Assembly (NCBI RefSeq): GCF_000015445.1
Contig: NC_008783.1
Span: 1,301,001 to 1,365,000, forward strand
Direction of reading: 5' to 3'
From: Bartonella bacilliformis KC583
Lineage (GTDB): Bacteria; Pseudomonadota; Alphaproteobacteria; Rhizobiales; Rhizobiaceae
Length of the DNA stretch: 64,000 nt
Part shown: positions 19,256-29,658 of the stretch, one piece after another
How positions within the stretch are numbered: position 1 is the first letter of the stretch
How the letters are laid out: the number at the start of each line of letters is the position of its first letter
Position numbers and translations under genes: made by a program
Notes under the pieces: generated by a model
Databases searched by the model: none
Told to the model about the DNA's origin: nothing
What the model saw: only the letters and a program-made list of their open reading frames with translations

Positions 19256-20227
19256 CTAAATAGCATCCGGATCAAAAACAGAACAAAGGGCACCCCAAAG
19301 TGTCTGAGCAGCAGCACGCTTCATTAAGTCCTCATTACATATCGTATTTTCATCAACACACCGATTAACAATCCGATAATAAAGCCGTTTCTCAACAGGT
19401 GCAAAATAACGCACTTCAGCATCTTTTTCTTTCGCGGCAATATCATTCATACGAGGCGCAATAGCAAGCTGACGATAAGATACACGATCAAGCTTTTGAC
19501 CATTATCTCGAACCTTGGTCACCCAATCATTGAAATCCTCCAAAGACACAGAATGCCAATGGAAACGCATATGTGAAAAACCATCACCGCTATAATTTGC
19601 TGAATTTCCATTGAATATTCCTTTTTCATCAGCAACTAAATGCAATTTAGAATTCATCTGCGGCATAGCATAGAGAACAGTACCAAGTTTTGGTACCCAG
19701 AAAGCATTAAGAGAACTTTCTGACGTTAACTGTAGTAACACCTGACGATCTTTCGGTGCATAAATCTCATTAATCGATGCAATACCATATTCCGGATAAA
19801 TAAATAACCACTTCCAATCTAAGGCTACAGCATTAACTTGCAAAAGCTTTTCCTCACCAGCAACTTCCACTGGAAGAGGATTTGAGGGTTCAAGCCTATA
19901 AGTATAATAAGCTGTCAAAGCACCTAGAATCACTATGATCGCAATTGGAACACCCCACATAAAAGCTTCAACTTTATTTGAATGTCCCCAATCAGGTAGA
20001 TAATCTGCTTTCGTATTCGAAGCACGATATTTTATTGCCAAAACAATCACTGCAACCATCACAGGAATAACAACGCAAAGCATAACAAAAACGCATATAG
20101 CAATCAAAATAAGCTGTTGGCGCGCAACATATCCTGCCGGCTGAAGAACATCGATCTTGCAACCAGATAAAAGCAACCCTACTCCCAAAATTGTGAGCAT
20201 CTCTATCTGTTTAACAAAGCTTCTCAT
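19256..20227 (-). CDS. cyoA: cytochrome o ubiquinol oxidase subunit II
   Basis: CyoA anchors the periplasmic cupredoxin-like domain of the bo-type oxidase. Unlike cytochrome c oxidase subunit II it lacks CuA ligands. The 323 residues start with a lipoprotein signal whose lipobox is LLLSGC (Cys22 or so), then two membrane helices (about 38-65 and 85-108). The periplasmic domain includes DWKWLFIYPEYGIASIN and the SANYSGDGFSHMRF segment. The 94-bp gap to cyoB is unusually long within the operon and carries repeats and a hairpin. The promoter should lie in 20228-20331. Confidence 0.96.
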   Translation of the reverse strand: MRSFVKQIEMLTILGVGLLLSGCKIDVLQPAGYVARQQLILIAICVFVMLCVVIPVMVAVIVLAIKYRASNTKADYLPDWGHSNKVEAFMWGVPIAIIVILGALTAYYTYRLEPSNPLPVEVAGEEKLLQVNAVALDWKWLFIYPEYGIASINEIYAPKDRQVLLQLTSESSLNAFWVPKLGTVLYAMPQMNSKLHLVADEKGIFNGNSANYSGDGFSHMRFHWHSVSLEDFNDWVTKVRDNGQKLDRVSYRQLAIAPRMNDIAAKEKDAEVRYFAPVEKRLYYRIVNRCVDENTICNEDLMKRAAAQTLWGALCSVFDPDAI

Positions 20228-20331
20228 CTTACCTGTCCCATTATATGCTTGGAAATTACCGAAAACAATAATGGCATTATTATAGGCATACTTTATTTAT
20301 TCAACAAAAAGTTATCAAAAATTCTAAATAC

Positions 20332-20808
20332 TTAAGTTAACAGTGTTTGATTGCTTCTTTTTTTATACCCATACCTAAGTTGTTTAGCGATATATTCAAG
20401 AGCAAACAAATATCCTTCATGACCACATCCAACAATGACAGCGTCTGCGCTTGCAGAAACGTAAGAATGATGACGAAAAGCTTCACGTCGATGAATATTC
20501 GATAAATGAACCTCAACTATGGGCCCTGAAAACATCTTTAACGCATCAAAAATCGCAATAGATGTGTGACCATAAGCAGCTGGATTAATAATCAACCCAG
20601 CACTCATACCAATTGCTTCTTGTATCCATTCCACCAATTGACCTTCACAATTAGTTTGATGACATTGCACCATAAATTCAAGCTTTTTTGCATAATCTTG
20701 GCAAGATTTTTCAATATATTCTAAAGTTTCAGTGCCATAAACTTCTGGTTCACGTTTACCCAAAAAATTTAAATTAGGGCCATTTAAAATCGTTATAACC
20801 GTGGACAT
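20332..20808 (-). CDS. aroQ: 3-dehydroquinate dehydratase, type II
   Basis: AroQ removes water from 3-dehydroquinate in the shikimate pathway, as a dodecamer. The sequence has ILNGPNLNFLGKREPEVYG (with the catalytic Tyr on the flexible loop), NPAAYGHTSIAIFDAL, and VEVHLSNIHRREAFRHHSY, ending with the GCGHEGYLFAL helix. The frame can start at TTG 20844, but ATG 20808 has AGAGG at good spacing and gives the usual 158-residue protein. It follows recF closely, suggesting it rides on the dnaA-dnaN-recF transcript or a local promoter. Confidence 0.96.
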   Translation of the reverse strand: MSTVITILNGPNLNFLGKREPEVYGTETLEYIEKSCQDYAKKLEFMVQCHQTNCEGQLVEWIQEAIGMSAGLIINPAAYGHTSIAIFDALKMFSGPIVEVHLSNIHRREAFRHHSYVSASADAVIVGCGHEGYLFALEYIAKQLRYGYKKRSNQTLLT

Positions 20809-20845
20809 GATAAGCCTCTTTTTTTCAATTATTAGCCTATACAAC

Positions 20846-22003
20846 TTAAGTGCATATCTCTTCTTTTAACAAAGCTCCATCTTCAATTTCAAAAAATTCT
20901 GCCCGTCCTTTTAAGGAATCAAACAAAATACGATCTGTCCCCGTCATAAATGTTTGACCACCTAGATCATCAAGAATATCGAATAAAGCCGCACGCCGAT
21001 AAAAATCAAGATGGGCAGCCATTTCATCAAGAAGAAAGATAGGCGCCATATTCGACATCACACCTGTTAGATGCGCATGACACAAAACTAAGCCTATTAA
21101 CAAAGCTTTTTGTTCACCTGTTGAACATGATGCTGCAGCCATATTTTTATCAGCATAAAAAACTTGCAAATCTGTGCGATGTGGTCCTTCCAGTGTCCGT
21201 CCAGCAGCACGATCCATTGCACGATTGCGACGCAATCGGTCTAGAAACTCCTCTTCAACATCTACTGCTGACATCTTCCTTAGAGCTTCCTCCAAAGAAC
21301 CATCAATTTGTAAAAAAGCTCTTGGAAAAGGTATAGATGCTGACATTTGCACAAACGTATCATTCAAGAGCTGAACAACATCAATCCGTGCTGCTGCAAT
21401 AGCTGTCGCAAGCTCAGCCATCTGCATTTCCAGAGCGTTAAACCAAGCACGATCATCATTTCCATCTGCAAATAAACGATTCCGTGCGCGCATAGCCTTA
21501 TCATAATCAGCTATACGCCGACCATGCAAGGAATCAATAGCCAAAACCATACGATCCAAAAAACGGCGTCGATCGAGTGTAGGTCCCATAAAAAGCCCAT
21601 CCATAGAAGGAGTCAATGCGCTAATATGACAATAATCTGTCAAACAATCACACGCCTCATTCTCACCATTGATGTGTAACCTGCGATTGCTACCACCAGC
21701 TTCCAAAGCTGTACCAATACTCACTTCACCATAGAGAGCACATTGAAGGCGAGCAAACACAACAAACCCCTCTCCCTCACCCCTAGAACAGCTAACATCA
21801 GAATAAGCTGCACGCCGTAAACCACGGCCAGGAGCAAGAAAAGACAGTGCTTCTAGTAAATTGGTTTTACCCGCGCCGTTATGACCAGTAAAAACAACAT
21901 GTCGGCTTGAAAAATTAACATTCAAAAAGTGATAATTACGATAATGCGCTAACTTCAGCTGTGTTACTGCCACTCTATGCACATGGCCAGCACTGCATTG
22001 CAA
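20846..22003 (-). CDS. recF: DNA replication and repair protein RecF
   Basis: RecF works with RecO and RecR to load RecA at gaps. It is an SMC-like ATPase. The 385 residues have Walker A GHNGAGKTNLLEALSFLAPGRG, the signature-like CSTGEQKALLIGLVL, and Walker B PIFLLDEMAAHLD. The start is uncertain: TTG 22001-22003 has AAGGA about 10 nt upstream overlapping the dnaN stop, while a GTG seven codons later is also in frame. It sits directly after dnaN, the classical dnaA-dnaN-recF arrangement. Confidence 0.95.
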   Translation of the reverse strand: MQCSAGHVHRVAVTQLKLAHYRNYHFLNVNFSSRHVVFTGHNGAGKTNLLEALSFLAPGRGLRRAAYSDVSCSRGEGEGFVVFARLQCALYGEVSIGTALEAGGSNRRLHINGENEACDCLTDYCHISALTPSMDGLFMGPTLDRRRFLDRMVLAIDSLHGRRIADYDKAMRARNRLFADGNDDRAWFNALEMQMAELATAIAAARIDVVQLLNDTFVQMSASIPFPRAFLQIDGSLEEALRKMSAVDVEEEFLDRLRRNRAMDRAAGRTLEGPHRTDLQVFYADKNMAAASCSTGEQKALLIGLVLCHAHLTGVMSNMAPIFLLDEMAAHLDFYRRAALFDILDDLGGQTFMTGTDRILFDSLKGRAEFFEIEDGALLKEEICT

Positions 22004-22015
22004 AACACATCATCC

Positions 22016-23137
22016 TTAAACACGAATGGGCATCAGCACATAAAGCGCATTTGTATCATGACTATCACGAATCAGCGCTGGCGCTCCAGCTTCATCCAAC
22101 ATAAAAACTATCTCATCACCTGAAAGCTGCGCAGCAATATCCAGGAGATATCGTGAATTAAAGCCTATTTCAAGCGGATCAGACGCATAATCTGCAACCA
22201 ATTGATCCTCTGCACTCCCTGAATCAGGGTTATTTACCACAAATCTTAACTGCCCATTTTCAATCGTCAACTTTACTGCACGTCCACGATCACTTGAAAT
22301 CGTAGAAACACGATCAACAGTAGAAGAAAAATCCCGCCGATTTACAGTCAATTTTTTATCATTTCCAAGAGGAATAACGCGTTGATATTCTGGGAATGTT
22401 CCATCAATTAATTTTGATGTCAAAACCACAGACCCTACAGAAAAACGAATTTTTGTTTCTGAAAGCTCTATACACACATAATTATCAGCTTCCTCTGAGA
22501 GAAGCCTTTGTAATTCCCCCACGGTTTTACGAGGAATAATAACACCTGGCATACCCTCGGATCCTGAAGGAGCTTCCATATCAACTTGTGCTAAACGATG
22601 ACCATCAGTAGCAACTAAACGCAGTTTCAAAGCGCCATCATTAACGATATGAAAATAAATACCATTAAGGTAATAACGCGTTTCTTCAGTAGAAATAGCA
22701 AATTGCGTACAATCAAGCAGATGCTTTAAATCTGATGCTAATAAAGAAAAACGAAAATTAAACTGACCTGGAAGGGATTCAGGAAAATCCATTTTAGGAA
22801 ATCCTTGAAGTCGAAAATTAGCAAAACCAGAGATAACAGACATTGTGTTTGGGCGGTCTGCATCAACAGCTAATATAATCTCGTTACCATCAGGAAGCTT
22901 ACGAACAATATCATAAAGCAAATGCGCTGGGACAGTGATTCCCCCCGTTTGCTCAATGTGAGGAACTGAAAATTCCGTAATTTCTAAATCAAGATCTGTT
23001 GCTTTTAAGCGCATACCATCACTATCTGCGTCAATGAGTACATTCGACAAAATAGGAACAGTATTACGACGTTCAACCACACGGTGAACACAGCCAAGAG
23101 ACTTTAAAAATTGATTGCGATCAATTGTAACGCGCAT
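22016..23137 (-). CDS. dnaN: DNA polymerase III beta sliding clamp
   Basis: DnaN is the ring-shaped processivity clamp of the replicase. The 373 residues form three repeated clamp domains and end in YVLMPIRV, typical of the C-terminal strand near the partner-binding pocket. The start MRVTIDRNQFLKSL is canonical. It is 12 bp upstream of recF, and 182 bp separate it from dnaA, room for a promoter of its own. Confidence 0.98.
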   Translation of the reverse strand: MRVTIDRNQFLKSLGCVHRVVERRNTVPILSNVLIDADSDGMRLKATDLDLEITEFSVPHIEQTGGITVPAHLLYDIVRKLPDGNEIILAVDADRPNTMSVISGFANFRLQGFPKMDFPESLPGQFNFRFSLLASDLKHLLDCTQFAISTEETRYYLNGIYFHIVNDGALKLRLVATDGHRLAQVDMEAPSGSEGMPGVIIPRKTVGELQRLLSEEADNYVCIELSETKIRFSVGSVVLTSKLIDGTFPEYQRVIPLGNDKKLTVNRRDFSSTVDRVSTISSDRGRAVKLTIENGQLRFVVNNPDSGSAEDQLVADYASDPLEIGFNSRYLLDIAAQLSGDEIVFMLDEAGAPALIRDSHDTNALYVLMPIRV

Positions 23138-23319
23138 AAAAATCCCCGTTGATCATTGACTTCATAACTTTAGAAACTTGCTAAACTAAGAGTCTTTGAT
23201 TCCTTAAAAGAATCACAAATCAAATTTTATTCAACCTCTTTTAAAATGGCAATAGGCACTGCATAAGCAAAAATAGTCAATCTCATCAACTTTCTATTCT
23301 TCTATTAAAGTTATCAATG

Positions 23320-24915
23320 CTATACAGTCTGCTCTCCAATTAATCGCTTAAGCAATTCAAGCTCTTTAGCTAAAGTCTGATCATCACAAACCAAATCTTC
23401 AATTTTACGTACTGCATGCAAGACTGTTGTATGATCACGTCCTCCAAAACGACGCCCAATTTCAGGCAATGAACGAGGTGTTAACACTTTTGCCAAATAC
23501 ATCGCTACTTGTCTTGGCTTAACAATCGTACGAGTACGACGATTAGACAATAAATCTTGCTTAGAAACATTATAATGGCGCGCAACAGTACGCTGAATTT
23601 CTTCAATTCGAATTCGCCTTAACTCACTTGAACGGGTCAAATGGCCTAATAATTCATCAACCCGCTGCAATGATAAATCAGTTTCAAAAGACTGACGAAA
23701 CAATAATTGATTGAATGCTCCTTCAATATCACGACCTGATCCTAAAACCGTTTTAGCAATATACTCCAAAATATCGTCAGAAATCGCAATCGTATTATCA
23801 TCTTGTTGTGCTATCTTTAATCGTTGGCGTAACATTTCCAAACGCATTTCATAATCCGGTGCTTCAATCTCAAGAGCTACCCCTCCTTGAAGACGAGATC
23901 TAACCCGAAGATCCAACGATTCTAATTCTGCTGGCGGACGATCTGCTGCAACCACAACCTGTTTTGCACTATCAAGCAACATATTGAGCAAATGACAAAA
24001 TTCATACTGAATCGACCTTCCTTGTAAAAACTGCATATCATCAATGATCAAAAGATCAATATCACGAAGCTGTTCTTTAAAAGACAAAGCATCATTATCG
24101 CGAATCGCTGTTGCAAAACGCCACATAAAATATTCAGCAGTCAAATAAATAACCCGCGTAGACGTCAAACGCTTTAAAGCAGCGGCAGCAATAGCCTGCA
24201 ATAAATGAGTCTTTCCCAAACCAACAGACGCATGAATAAAAAGAGGATTAAATCGCAAAGCACTTTTATGCCCTTCAGCAACCGAACGCGCCGCTGCTAA
24301 TGCAACACGATTAGAAGCCCCTTCAACAAAACTGTCAAAAGTATAGCGAGAATCAAGTGGTGAACCAAAAACCCCCGTTTGCGTATTCCTTGCTGAATTC
24401 TCTGTATAATTCTCAACTAAAGGTAAAGCGTTTGATTTCTCCGACATAGGAAGAACAGGATTACCATTCGTCCTGCACACAACGTTTTTCGCAACACGCT
24501 TCATATCACGAACAATAACTTCAACACGAAGAATCGCAGAATTTTCCTGCTTCCATAAACCGGTTAAAAGAGAGCCATAATGATTATTAATCCAAGAACG
24601 TAAAAACGCTGTAGGAACAGAAAGTTTCACAAGATTACGATTATATTCGGAAAGCTTCAAACGGCCAAACCAACTGGTATAAGCTTCAATACCAACTTGC
24701 GTTTTCAACTGCGCCATCACACGTGCAAAAGCAGCTGCTCCTTCCTCTTCTGAAATAACCGGATATTCCACAGAAGTATTTGCACTAACTGGTTCACTGA
24801 TATCCATCATTTTATTTACCATTTCCTCCGTCGATAAGATATCCACTGAAACTCTTTTTAAGGAACTAACTTTCGAACTCAATTTATCCACCATTTTCAT
24901 ATCGATAAAAACCAT
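23320..24915 (-). CDS. dnaA: chromosomal replication initiator DnaA
   Basis: DnaA binds DnaA boxes and melts the origin. The 531 residues contain domain I (about 55-130, [25 protein letters not shown]), a low-complexity linker, the AAA+ domain with Walker [13 protein letters not shown] near residue 230 and Walker [13 protein letters not shown]. The C-terminal DNA-binding domain ends with [20 protein letters not shown], the DnaA-box signature. The N terminus is about 50 residues longer than in E. coli; in-frame ATGs at codons 6 and 8 are alternatives to 24915. A DnaA-box-like TTATCCACC lies inside the 5' coding end (24884-24892). Confidence 0.97.
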   Translation of the reverse strand: MVFIDMKMVDKLSSKVSSLKRVSVDILSTEEMVNKMMDISEPVSANTSVEYPVISEEEGAAAFARVMAQLKTQVGIEAYTSWFGRLKLSEYNRNLVKLSVPTAFLRSWINNHYGSLLTGLWKQENSAILRVEVIVRDMKRVAKNVVCRTNGNPVLPMSEKSNALPLVENYTENSARNTQTGVFGSPLDSRYTFDSFVEGASNRVALAAARSVAEGHKSALRFNPLFIHASVGLGKTHLLQAIAAAALKRLTSTRVIYLTAEYFMWRFATAIRDNDALSFKEQLRDIDLLIIDDMQFLQGRSIQYEFCHLLNMLLDSAKQVVVAADRPPAELESLDLRVRSRLQGGVALEIEAPDYEMRLEMLRQRLKIAQQDDNTIAISDDILEYIAKTVLGSGRDIEGAFNQLLFRQSFETDLSLQRVDELLGHLTRSSELRRIRIEEIQRTVARHYNVSKQDLLSNRRTRTIVKPRQVAMYLAKVLTPRSLPEIGRRFGGRDHTTVLHAVRKIEDLVCDDQTLAKELELLKRLIGEQTV

Positions 24916-25522
24916 ACTCCCACTTTGCTAAACAAAGAAATTGAAGCAGAGTAGAACACCCTTCCCCATAAGACTTCTTATCCTCCCCCAGGACATCACC
25001 CTCACGGCTTCATTGATAAAGATGACCAATAAATTTACCTTACACTGATCATACGATACGTTCTTCCATACGGAGATATATAAATAAGGAAACTCAAAAA
25101 CCAAACACAAAGCCTATTTAAATCAAAGATTTACACAATCCTGGATTAAAAAATTTCCTACTCAACACCATAATACTGAGCTGACATAAATCTTGTGCAT
25201 TTTCAATTTCCACAAGAACCATACAAAACAGCAGAGGTAAAATGCAAGAGGTCAAAATAAAATCAAAAGACCAAAAAAATCCGCAATAAATTTATAATTT
25301 TATAAAAGAATAAGAAAACTTATTGATTCAATTAACTTTTTTTTACAAAAAATTTACCAATAATAAAAAATCTGCTCATGTCAAAAAAAATAAAAAAAAG
25401 CTTGACAAAAAAAGACTCTATTAAAATCCACAATTCTTGTGGATAACTATCTGGATTTCATAAATTTAGTATATTTTTAAATGGGTAAACCATTTTGCAA
25501 TATAATCCAGCAGTAAATAAAA
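24916..25522. promoter_or_regulatory. AT-rich dnaA upstream region with DnaA box, possible origin or dnaA control region
   Basis: No gene is supported here. A perfect DnaA box (TTATCCACA, minus strand) is at 25438-25446 and forms half of an inverted repeat ATCCACAA-TTC-TTGTGGAT (25426-25444). The stretch 25281-25425 is extremely AT-rich, with long A and T runs, like a DNA unwinding element. Only one perfect box is visible, so this could be a dnaA autoregulatory region rather than oriC. In many alphaproteobacteria the origin is near hemE instead. Confidence 0.4.
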
Positions 25523-25554
25523 AAAGCCAGTACCTCACGGCAGGTACTGGCTTT
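25516..25554 (-). terminator. rho-independent terminator of rpsT
   Basis: Arms AAAGCCAGTACCT (25523-25535) and AGGTACTGGCTTT (25542-25554) pair perfectly over 13 bp with a 6-nt loop. On the minus strand the stem is followed by a run of T. It lies 21 bp after the rpsT stop and isolates rpsT from the dnaA region. Confidence 0.92.
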
Positions 25555-25575
25555 CTATATCAAATGAAAAAAGCT

Positions 25576-25842
25576 CTAGGCGCTGATTGCTTTCAAACGT
25601 TTTACCAAACGTGACACTTTCCGTGCTGCAGTATTTTTATGCAAAACCCCTTTGGAAACTGCGCGCATAATTTCAGGTTCACAATTTCTAAATGCCGTTT
25701 CTGCAGATGCTTTATCACCCCCAGCCAAAGCATCATTAAACTTACGAATAAAGGTGCGAACGCGAGAACGGCGAGCTTTATTAACTTGCGTGCGTTTTGC
25801 GATCTTATTCACCGCCTTTTTAGCCGAAGGTGTATTCGCCAT
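25576..25842 (-). CDS. rpsT: 30S ribosomal protein S20
   Basis: S20 binds 16S rRNA early in 30S assembly. The 88-residue basic protein has the family pattern [10 protein letters not shown], then [19 protein letters not shown], and ends with [21 protein letters not shown]. rpsT next to dnaA is a frequent alphaproteobacterial arrangement. It has a strong terminator and its own upstream spacer of 208 bp. Confidence 0.98.
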   Translation of the reverse strand: MANTPSAKKAVNKIAKRTQVNKARRSRVRTFIRKFNDALAGGDKASAETAFRNCEPEIMRAVSKGVLHKNTAARKVSRLVKRLKAISA

Positions 25843-26050
25843 AAATGAATCTCTCTTTTCTACTCATCGGTAAAATGAGTCTAAGCCACATCGATACCGA
25901 AACAAATAATAATTAAACTAAAGCTATCTGCTAATTGTGAGCTTATAACGTAACCTTAAGGTTGACGTCAATTAAATTCTCAAAAACCAAGAGTAAAAAT
26001 AAAGCGCTTTTACCACGATTTTATTAAGCTCTTAAACAGATATGCTCTGT

Positions 26051-28738
26051 TTAAACCACTAACTGACGCAAAACATACTGCAAAATGCCACCATGATGTA
26101 AATAATCTAACTCATCTTCAGTATCGATACGGCACAACAAGGGCATAATTTTTACTGTTCCATCCATAAAAGTGATTGTAGCTTTAGTCTTTTGACGAGG
26201 TTTCAAATCATTGATTCCCTCAATCGTTACCTGTTCATCTCCTTTTAAGCCAAACGACTGCCAACTTGCACCTTCTTCAAACACAAAGGGAACAATACCC
26301 ATACCAACAAGATTAGACCGATGAATACGCTCAAAGGATTGAGCAATTACAGCCTTTACACCAAGAAGATTAGCGCCCTTAGCCGCCCAATCACGAGATG
26401 ACCCATTGCCATATTCAATACCTGCAAAAACAACAAGTGGAACTCCGTTCTGCCTATATGACACTGCTGCATCATAAATTGTTGTTTCCTGCTTTGATGG
26501 ATAATGAATTGTATACCCCCCTTCACGACCATTTTCTCCTAGCATAAAGTTACGAATGCGAATATTGGCAAAGGTTCCACGCATCATAACTTCGTGATTC
26601 CCACGACGCGTTCCATATTGATTAAAATCAGTGACTTTAACACCGTTGTCAGTCAAATATTTTCCAGCAGGTGAATCAAGCTTGATCGAACCCGCAGGGG
26701 AAATGTGATCAGTTGTAATTTTATCACCAAACAAACCCAAGATTCGTGCATTTTTAATATCTGCTAATGCACCAGGAACTTTTTGCATATCCTCAAAATA
26801 AGGGGGATTACGCACATAAGTTGACTGATCATCCCAGGAATAAGTTACACCAGCAGGAACCTGAACTTTTTGCCAATTTTCATCCCCCTTAAACACATCA
26901 GCATATTTCTCAACAAAAATTTCACGCGTAACATTTTGTTCGATAAATTCCTGTACTTCTTCAGAAGTTGGCCAAATATCTTTTAAATACACCGGTTGAC
27001 CGTCTGAACCTTCACCAAGAGGCTCCTTAGTTAAATCTTTACACACTGTCCCTGCTAAAGCATGGGCAACAACCAACGGTGGCGAAGCCAAATAATTTGC
27101 TTGCACATCAGGCGACACACGTCCCTCAAAGTTGCGATTACCTGAAAGAACTGCTGCAGCAATTAAACTATTATCATTAATCGTTTTAGAAATGGCTGGA
27201 TGCAACGGACCAGAATTTCCAATACATGTTGTACATCCAAACCCTACTAAATTAAATCCTAAAGCATCTAAACCTTTTTGAAGACCTGAACTAAGAAGAT
27301 AAGCCTCTACCACTTGTGAACCCGGTGCTAAAGACGTTTTAACCCATGGTTTGCTTTTAAGACCTTTTGCAACAGCATTACGCGCCAAAAGACCCGCTGC
27401 AATAAGAACACTAGGATTTGACGTATTCGTACAAGAAGTAATTGCAGCAATCACAACATCCCCATGACCAAGATCATAGTGTTCATTCTCAACCCTATAA
27501 CGATCATTGTGGCCACTGACTTTCTTATAATCCTCAACTAAGGCCATTTTAAACCCCTGCCCTACACTTTCCAACGCAATACGTCCTTCAGGACGCTTGG
27601 GGCCAGCCATAGAGGATACAACGCTTCGCATATCTAATTCAATTGTATCACTAAAAACAGGGTCAGCTGTACTTTCATCATGCCACATCCCTTGTGCCTT
27701 AGAATAAGCTTCTACCAAAGCAATTCGATGTTCATCGCGCCCTGTCATATTGAGATAACGCACTGTTTCTTTATCAATGGGGAAAAAACCACACGTCGCT
27801 CCATACTCAGGTGCCATATTCGCAATCGTTGCTCGATCCGCTAGTGTCATATGCTCTAAACCAGGACCAAAAAATTCAACAAATTTACCAACGACACCCT
27901 TCTTACGTAGAATTTGCGTAACCATCAAAACTAAATCAGTAGCAGTTACACCTTCCTTCAACTTCCCTGTCAAACGGAAACCGATGACTTCAGGTAACAA
28001 CATTGAAACCGGCTGTCCTAACATTGCCGCTTCTGCTTCAATACCCCCAACACCCCAGCCTAAAACACCTAAACCATTAATCATCGTTGTATGCGAATCG
28101 GTTCCCACACACGTGTCAGGATAAACTGTCTGACAATCATTCTCATCCTTCATCCACACACATTGCGCCAAATATTCCAGATTGACCTGATGACAAATCC
28201 CTGTTCTCGGAGGAACAACACGAAAATTTTGAAAAGCCTTCTGTCCCCACTTAAGAAAACGATAACGTTCACCATTACGTTCATATTCACGCTCAACATT
28301 TTGACTAAATGCTTTCGGATTCCCAAAATGATCAACGATAATTGAATGATCAACAACGAGATCAACAGGAATAAGAGGATTGATTTTGTTAGCATCACCC
28401 CCAAGATTAACCATAGCATCACGCATTGCAGAAAGATCAACAACAGCAGGAACACCAGTAAAGTCTTGCATTAAAACGCGTGCAGGGCGATAAGCAATCT
28501 CTGCACCAGCACGACCTTTATCACCTAACCATTTAGCGATATTGAGGATATCCTCTTTCTTGACTGTGCGACCATCTTCAAATCGTAACAAATTTTCAAG
28601 AAGAACTTTCATCGAAAATGGCAAACGGGAAGCATTTTCAAGTCCATTTTTTTCCGCTTCAATTAAGCTATAATAAATATATTCTTTGCCACCAAAATTT
28701 AAAATTCTGCGACAATTAAAACTATCAACTTGAGACAT
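26051..28738 (-). CDS. acnA: aconitate hydratase A
   Basis: Aconitase isomerises citrate to isocitrate in the TCA cycle through a [4Fe-4S] cluster, and apo-forms can bind RNA under iron limitation. The 895 residues have the cluster cysteines in AITSCTNTSNPSV (near residue 432) and in GFGCTTCIGNSGPLHP (near 499). The swivelling C-terminal domain carries GDKITTDHISPAGSI and the GIEYGNGSSRDWAAKG active-site loop. An inverted repeat (TTAAACAGA 26032-26040 with TCTGTTTAA 26046-26054) overlaps the stop codon and may end the transcript. It is divergent from ccmA. Confidence 0.98.
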   Translation of the reverse strand: MSQVDSFNCRRILNFGGKEYIYYSLIEAEKNGLENASRLPFSMKVLLENLLRFEDGRTVKKEDILNIAKWLGDKGRAGAEIAYRPARVLMQDFTGVPAVVDLSAMRDAMVNLGGDANKINPLIPVDLVVDHSIIVDHFGNPKAFSQNVEREYERNGERYRFLKWGQKAFQNFRVVPPRTGICHQVNLEYLAQCVWMKDENDCQTVYPDTCVGTDSHTTMINGLGVLGWGVGGIEAEAAMLGQPVSMLLPEVIGFRLTGKLKEGVTATDLVLMVTQILRKKGVVGKFVEFFGPGLEHMTLADRATIANMAPEYGATCGFFPIDKETVRYLNMTGRDEHRIALVEAYSKAQGMWHDESTADPVFSDTIELDMRSVVSSMAGPKRPEGRIALESVGQGFKMALVEDYKKVSGHNDRYRVENEHYDLGHGDVVIAAITSCTNTSNPSVLIAAGLLARNAVAKGLKSKPWVKTSLAPGSQVVEAYLLSSGLQKGLDALGFNLVGFGCTTCIGNSGPLHPAISKTINDNSLIAAAVLSGNRNFEGRVSPDVQANYLASPPLVVAHALAGTVCKDLTKEPLGEGSDGQPVYLKDIWPTSEEVQEFIEQNVTREIFVEKYADVFKGDENWQKVQVPAGVTYSWDDQSTYVRNPPYFEDMQKVPGALADIKNARILGLFGDKITTDHISPAGSIKLDSPAGKYLTDNGVKVTDFNQYGTRRGNHEVMMRGTFANIRIRNFMLGENGREGGYTIHYPSKQETTIYDAAVSYRQNGVPLVVFAGIEYGNGSSRDWAAKGANLLGVKAVIAQSFERIHRSNLVGMGIVPFVFEEGASWQSFGLKGDEQVTIEGINDLKPRQKTKATITFMDGTVKIMPLLCRIDTEDELDYLHHGGILQYVLRQLVV

Positions 28739-29031
28739 GGCTATTCACCCTCATACTATCAAATCACTCGCTTCCCAGAATGAATAATACAAACCACAAG
28801 CCAAGTCGCAACTTGAATGCGGGTATAAAACTTTTCCGCTATCCATTCCCCGTCTTCTCACTAGCAAATTTGGAGATTAGCCCCAAAATCTGTTTCACAC
28901 CAATCATTAGTGTAGTGCATGCTTTATAGAATTATTCTTAGAACTATTCTAGATACAATTGCACAAAAAATATGTTTTTTGCTTTATAATACAATAAGAA
29001 TTACAGAGACAAAGGAGAGAATAAGCAATCC
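28739..29031. promoter_or_regulatory. acnA/ccmA divergent promoter region
   Basis: This 293-bp spacer must contain promoters for acnA (-) and the ccm operon (+). It includes AT-rich segments around 28920-28990. I recognise no operator with confidence, although both genes are iron/haem linked. Confidence 0.4.
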
Positions 29032-29658
29032 ATGATGTTATTGGGCAAAAATTTAACAGCGTATAGAAATGAAAAAATTCTCTTTCAAGGCCTTTCTTTT
29101 TGTTTATCCACGCAACAACTCATGACAATCACAGGTCCAAATGGCATTGGAAAATCTACATTGCTACGAATCATTGTCGGTCTTCTTAAAACTTCTGAAG
29201 GTCATGTCGTGCTTCAGGACCAAAAACAAACATACCCTGTAGCAGCTGCATGCCATTATCTTAGTACCCAAAATGCCATGAAAGCTTTTTTATCAGTTAT
29301 CGATAATCTGAAATTTTGGGCAGAATTTTATGGTCAAAATCTTTGCCAACCTTATGAGGCCCTTGCAGATGTTGGTCTTGCCGATCTTGGACATTTACCC
29401 TTCAACGTTTTATCAACTGGTCAAAAAAGACGCGTAGCTATCGCTCGCCTCTTATTATCTTATCGCCCTATTTGGATTTTAGATGAGCCAATATCCGGGC
29501 TGGATAATCATGCTCAAGCTATCTGCGCTAATCTTTTTCAACATCATCTCAACCGAGGCGGAATGATTATAGCGGTAACCCATACGCCTCTTGGTCTTCC
29601 TGAAAACCATATGATTACTCTAGAGAATTTTTTACCTTCCCAGGAGAGAGTAGAATGA
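29032..29658 (+). CDS. ccmA: haem exporter ATP-binding protein CcmA
   Basis: CcmA is the ATPase of the CcmABCD complex, which releases haem-loaded CcmE for cytochrome c maturation at the inner membrane. The 208 residues have Walker A GPNGIGKST (35-43), ABC signature LSTGQKRRVAIARLLL, and Walker B PIWILDEPISGLD. The ATG follows GGAGAGAATAAGCAATCC; a second ATG is adjacent. It overlaps ccmB by 4 bases. Confidence 0.96.
   Translation: MMLLGKNLTAYRNEKILFQGLSFCLSTQQLMTITGPNGIGKSTLLRIIVGLLKTSEGHVVLQDQKQTYPVAAACHYLSTQNAMKAFLSVIDNLKFWAEFYGQNLCQPYEALADVGLADLGHLPFNVLSTGQKRRVAIARLLLSYRPIWILDEPISGLDNHAQAICANLFQHHLNRGGMIIAVTHTPLGLPENHMITLENFLPSQERVE

Noticed and set aside
24928..25110. 60-codon minus-strand ORF upstream of dnaA
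   Set aside because: Sits in the AT-rich control region, no ribosome binding site or family pattern.
27777..28124. 115-codon ORF antisense to acnA
   Set aside because: Lies wholly within aconitase; Pro/Thr-rich shadow frame without a ribosome binding site.
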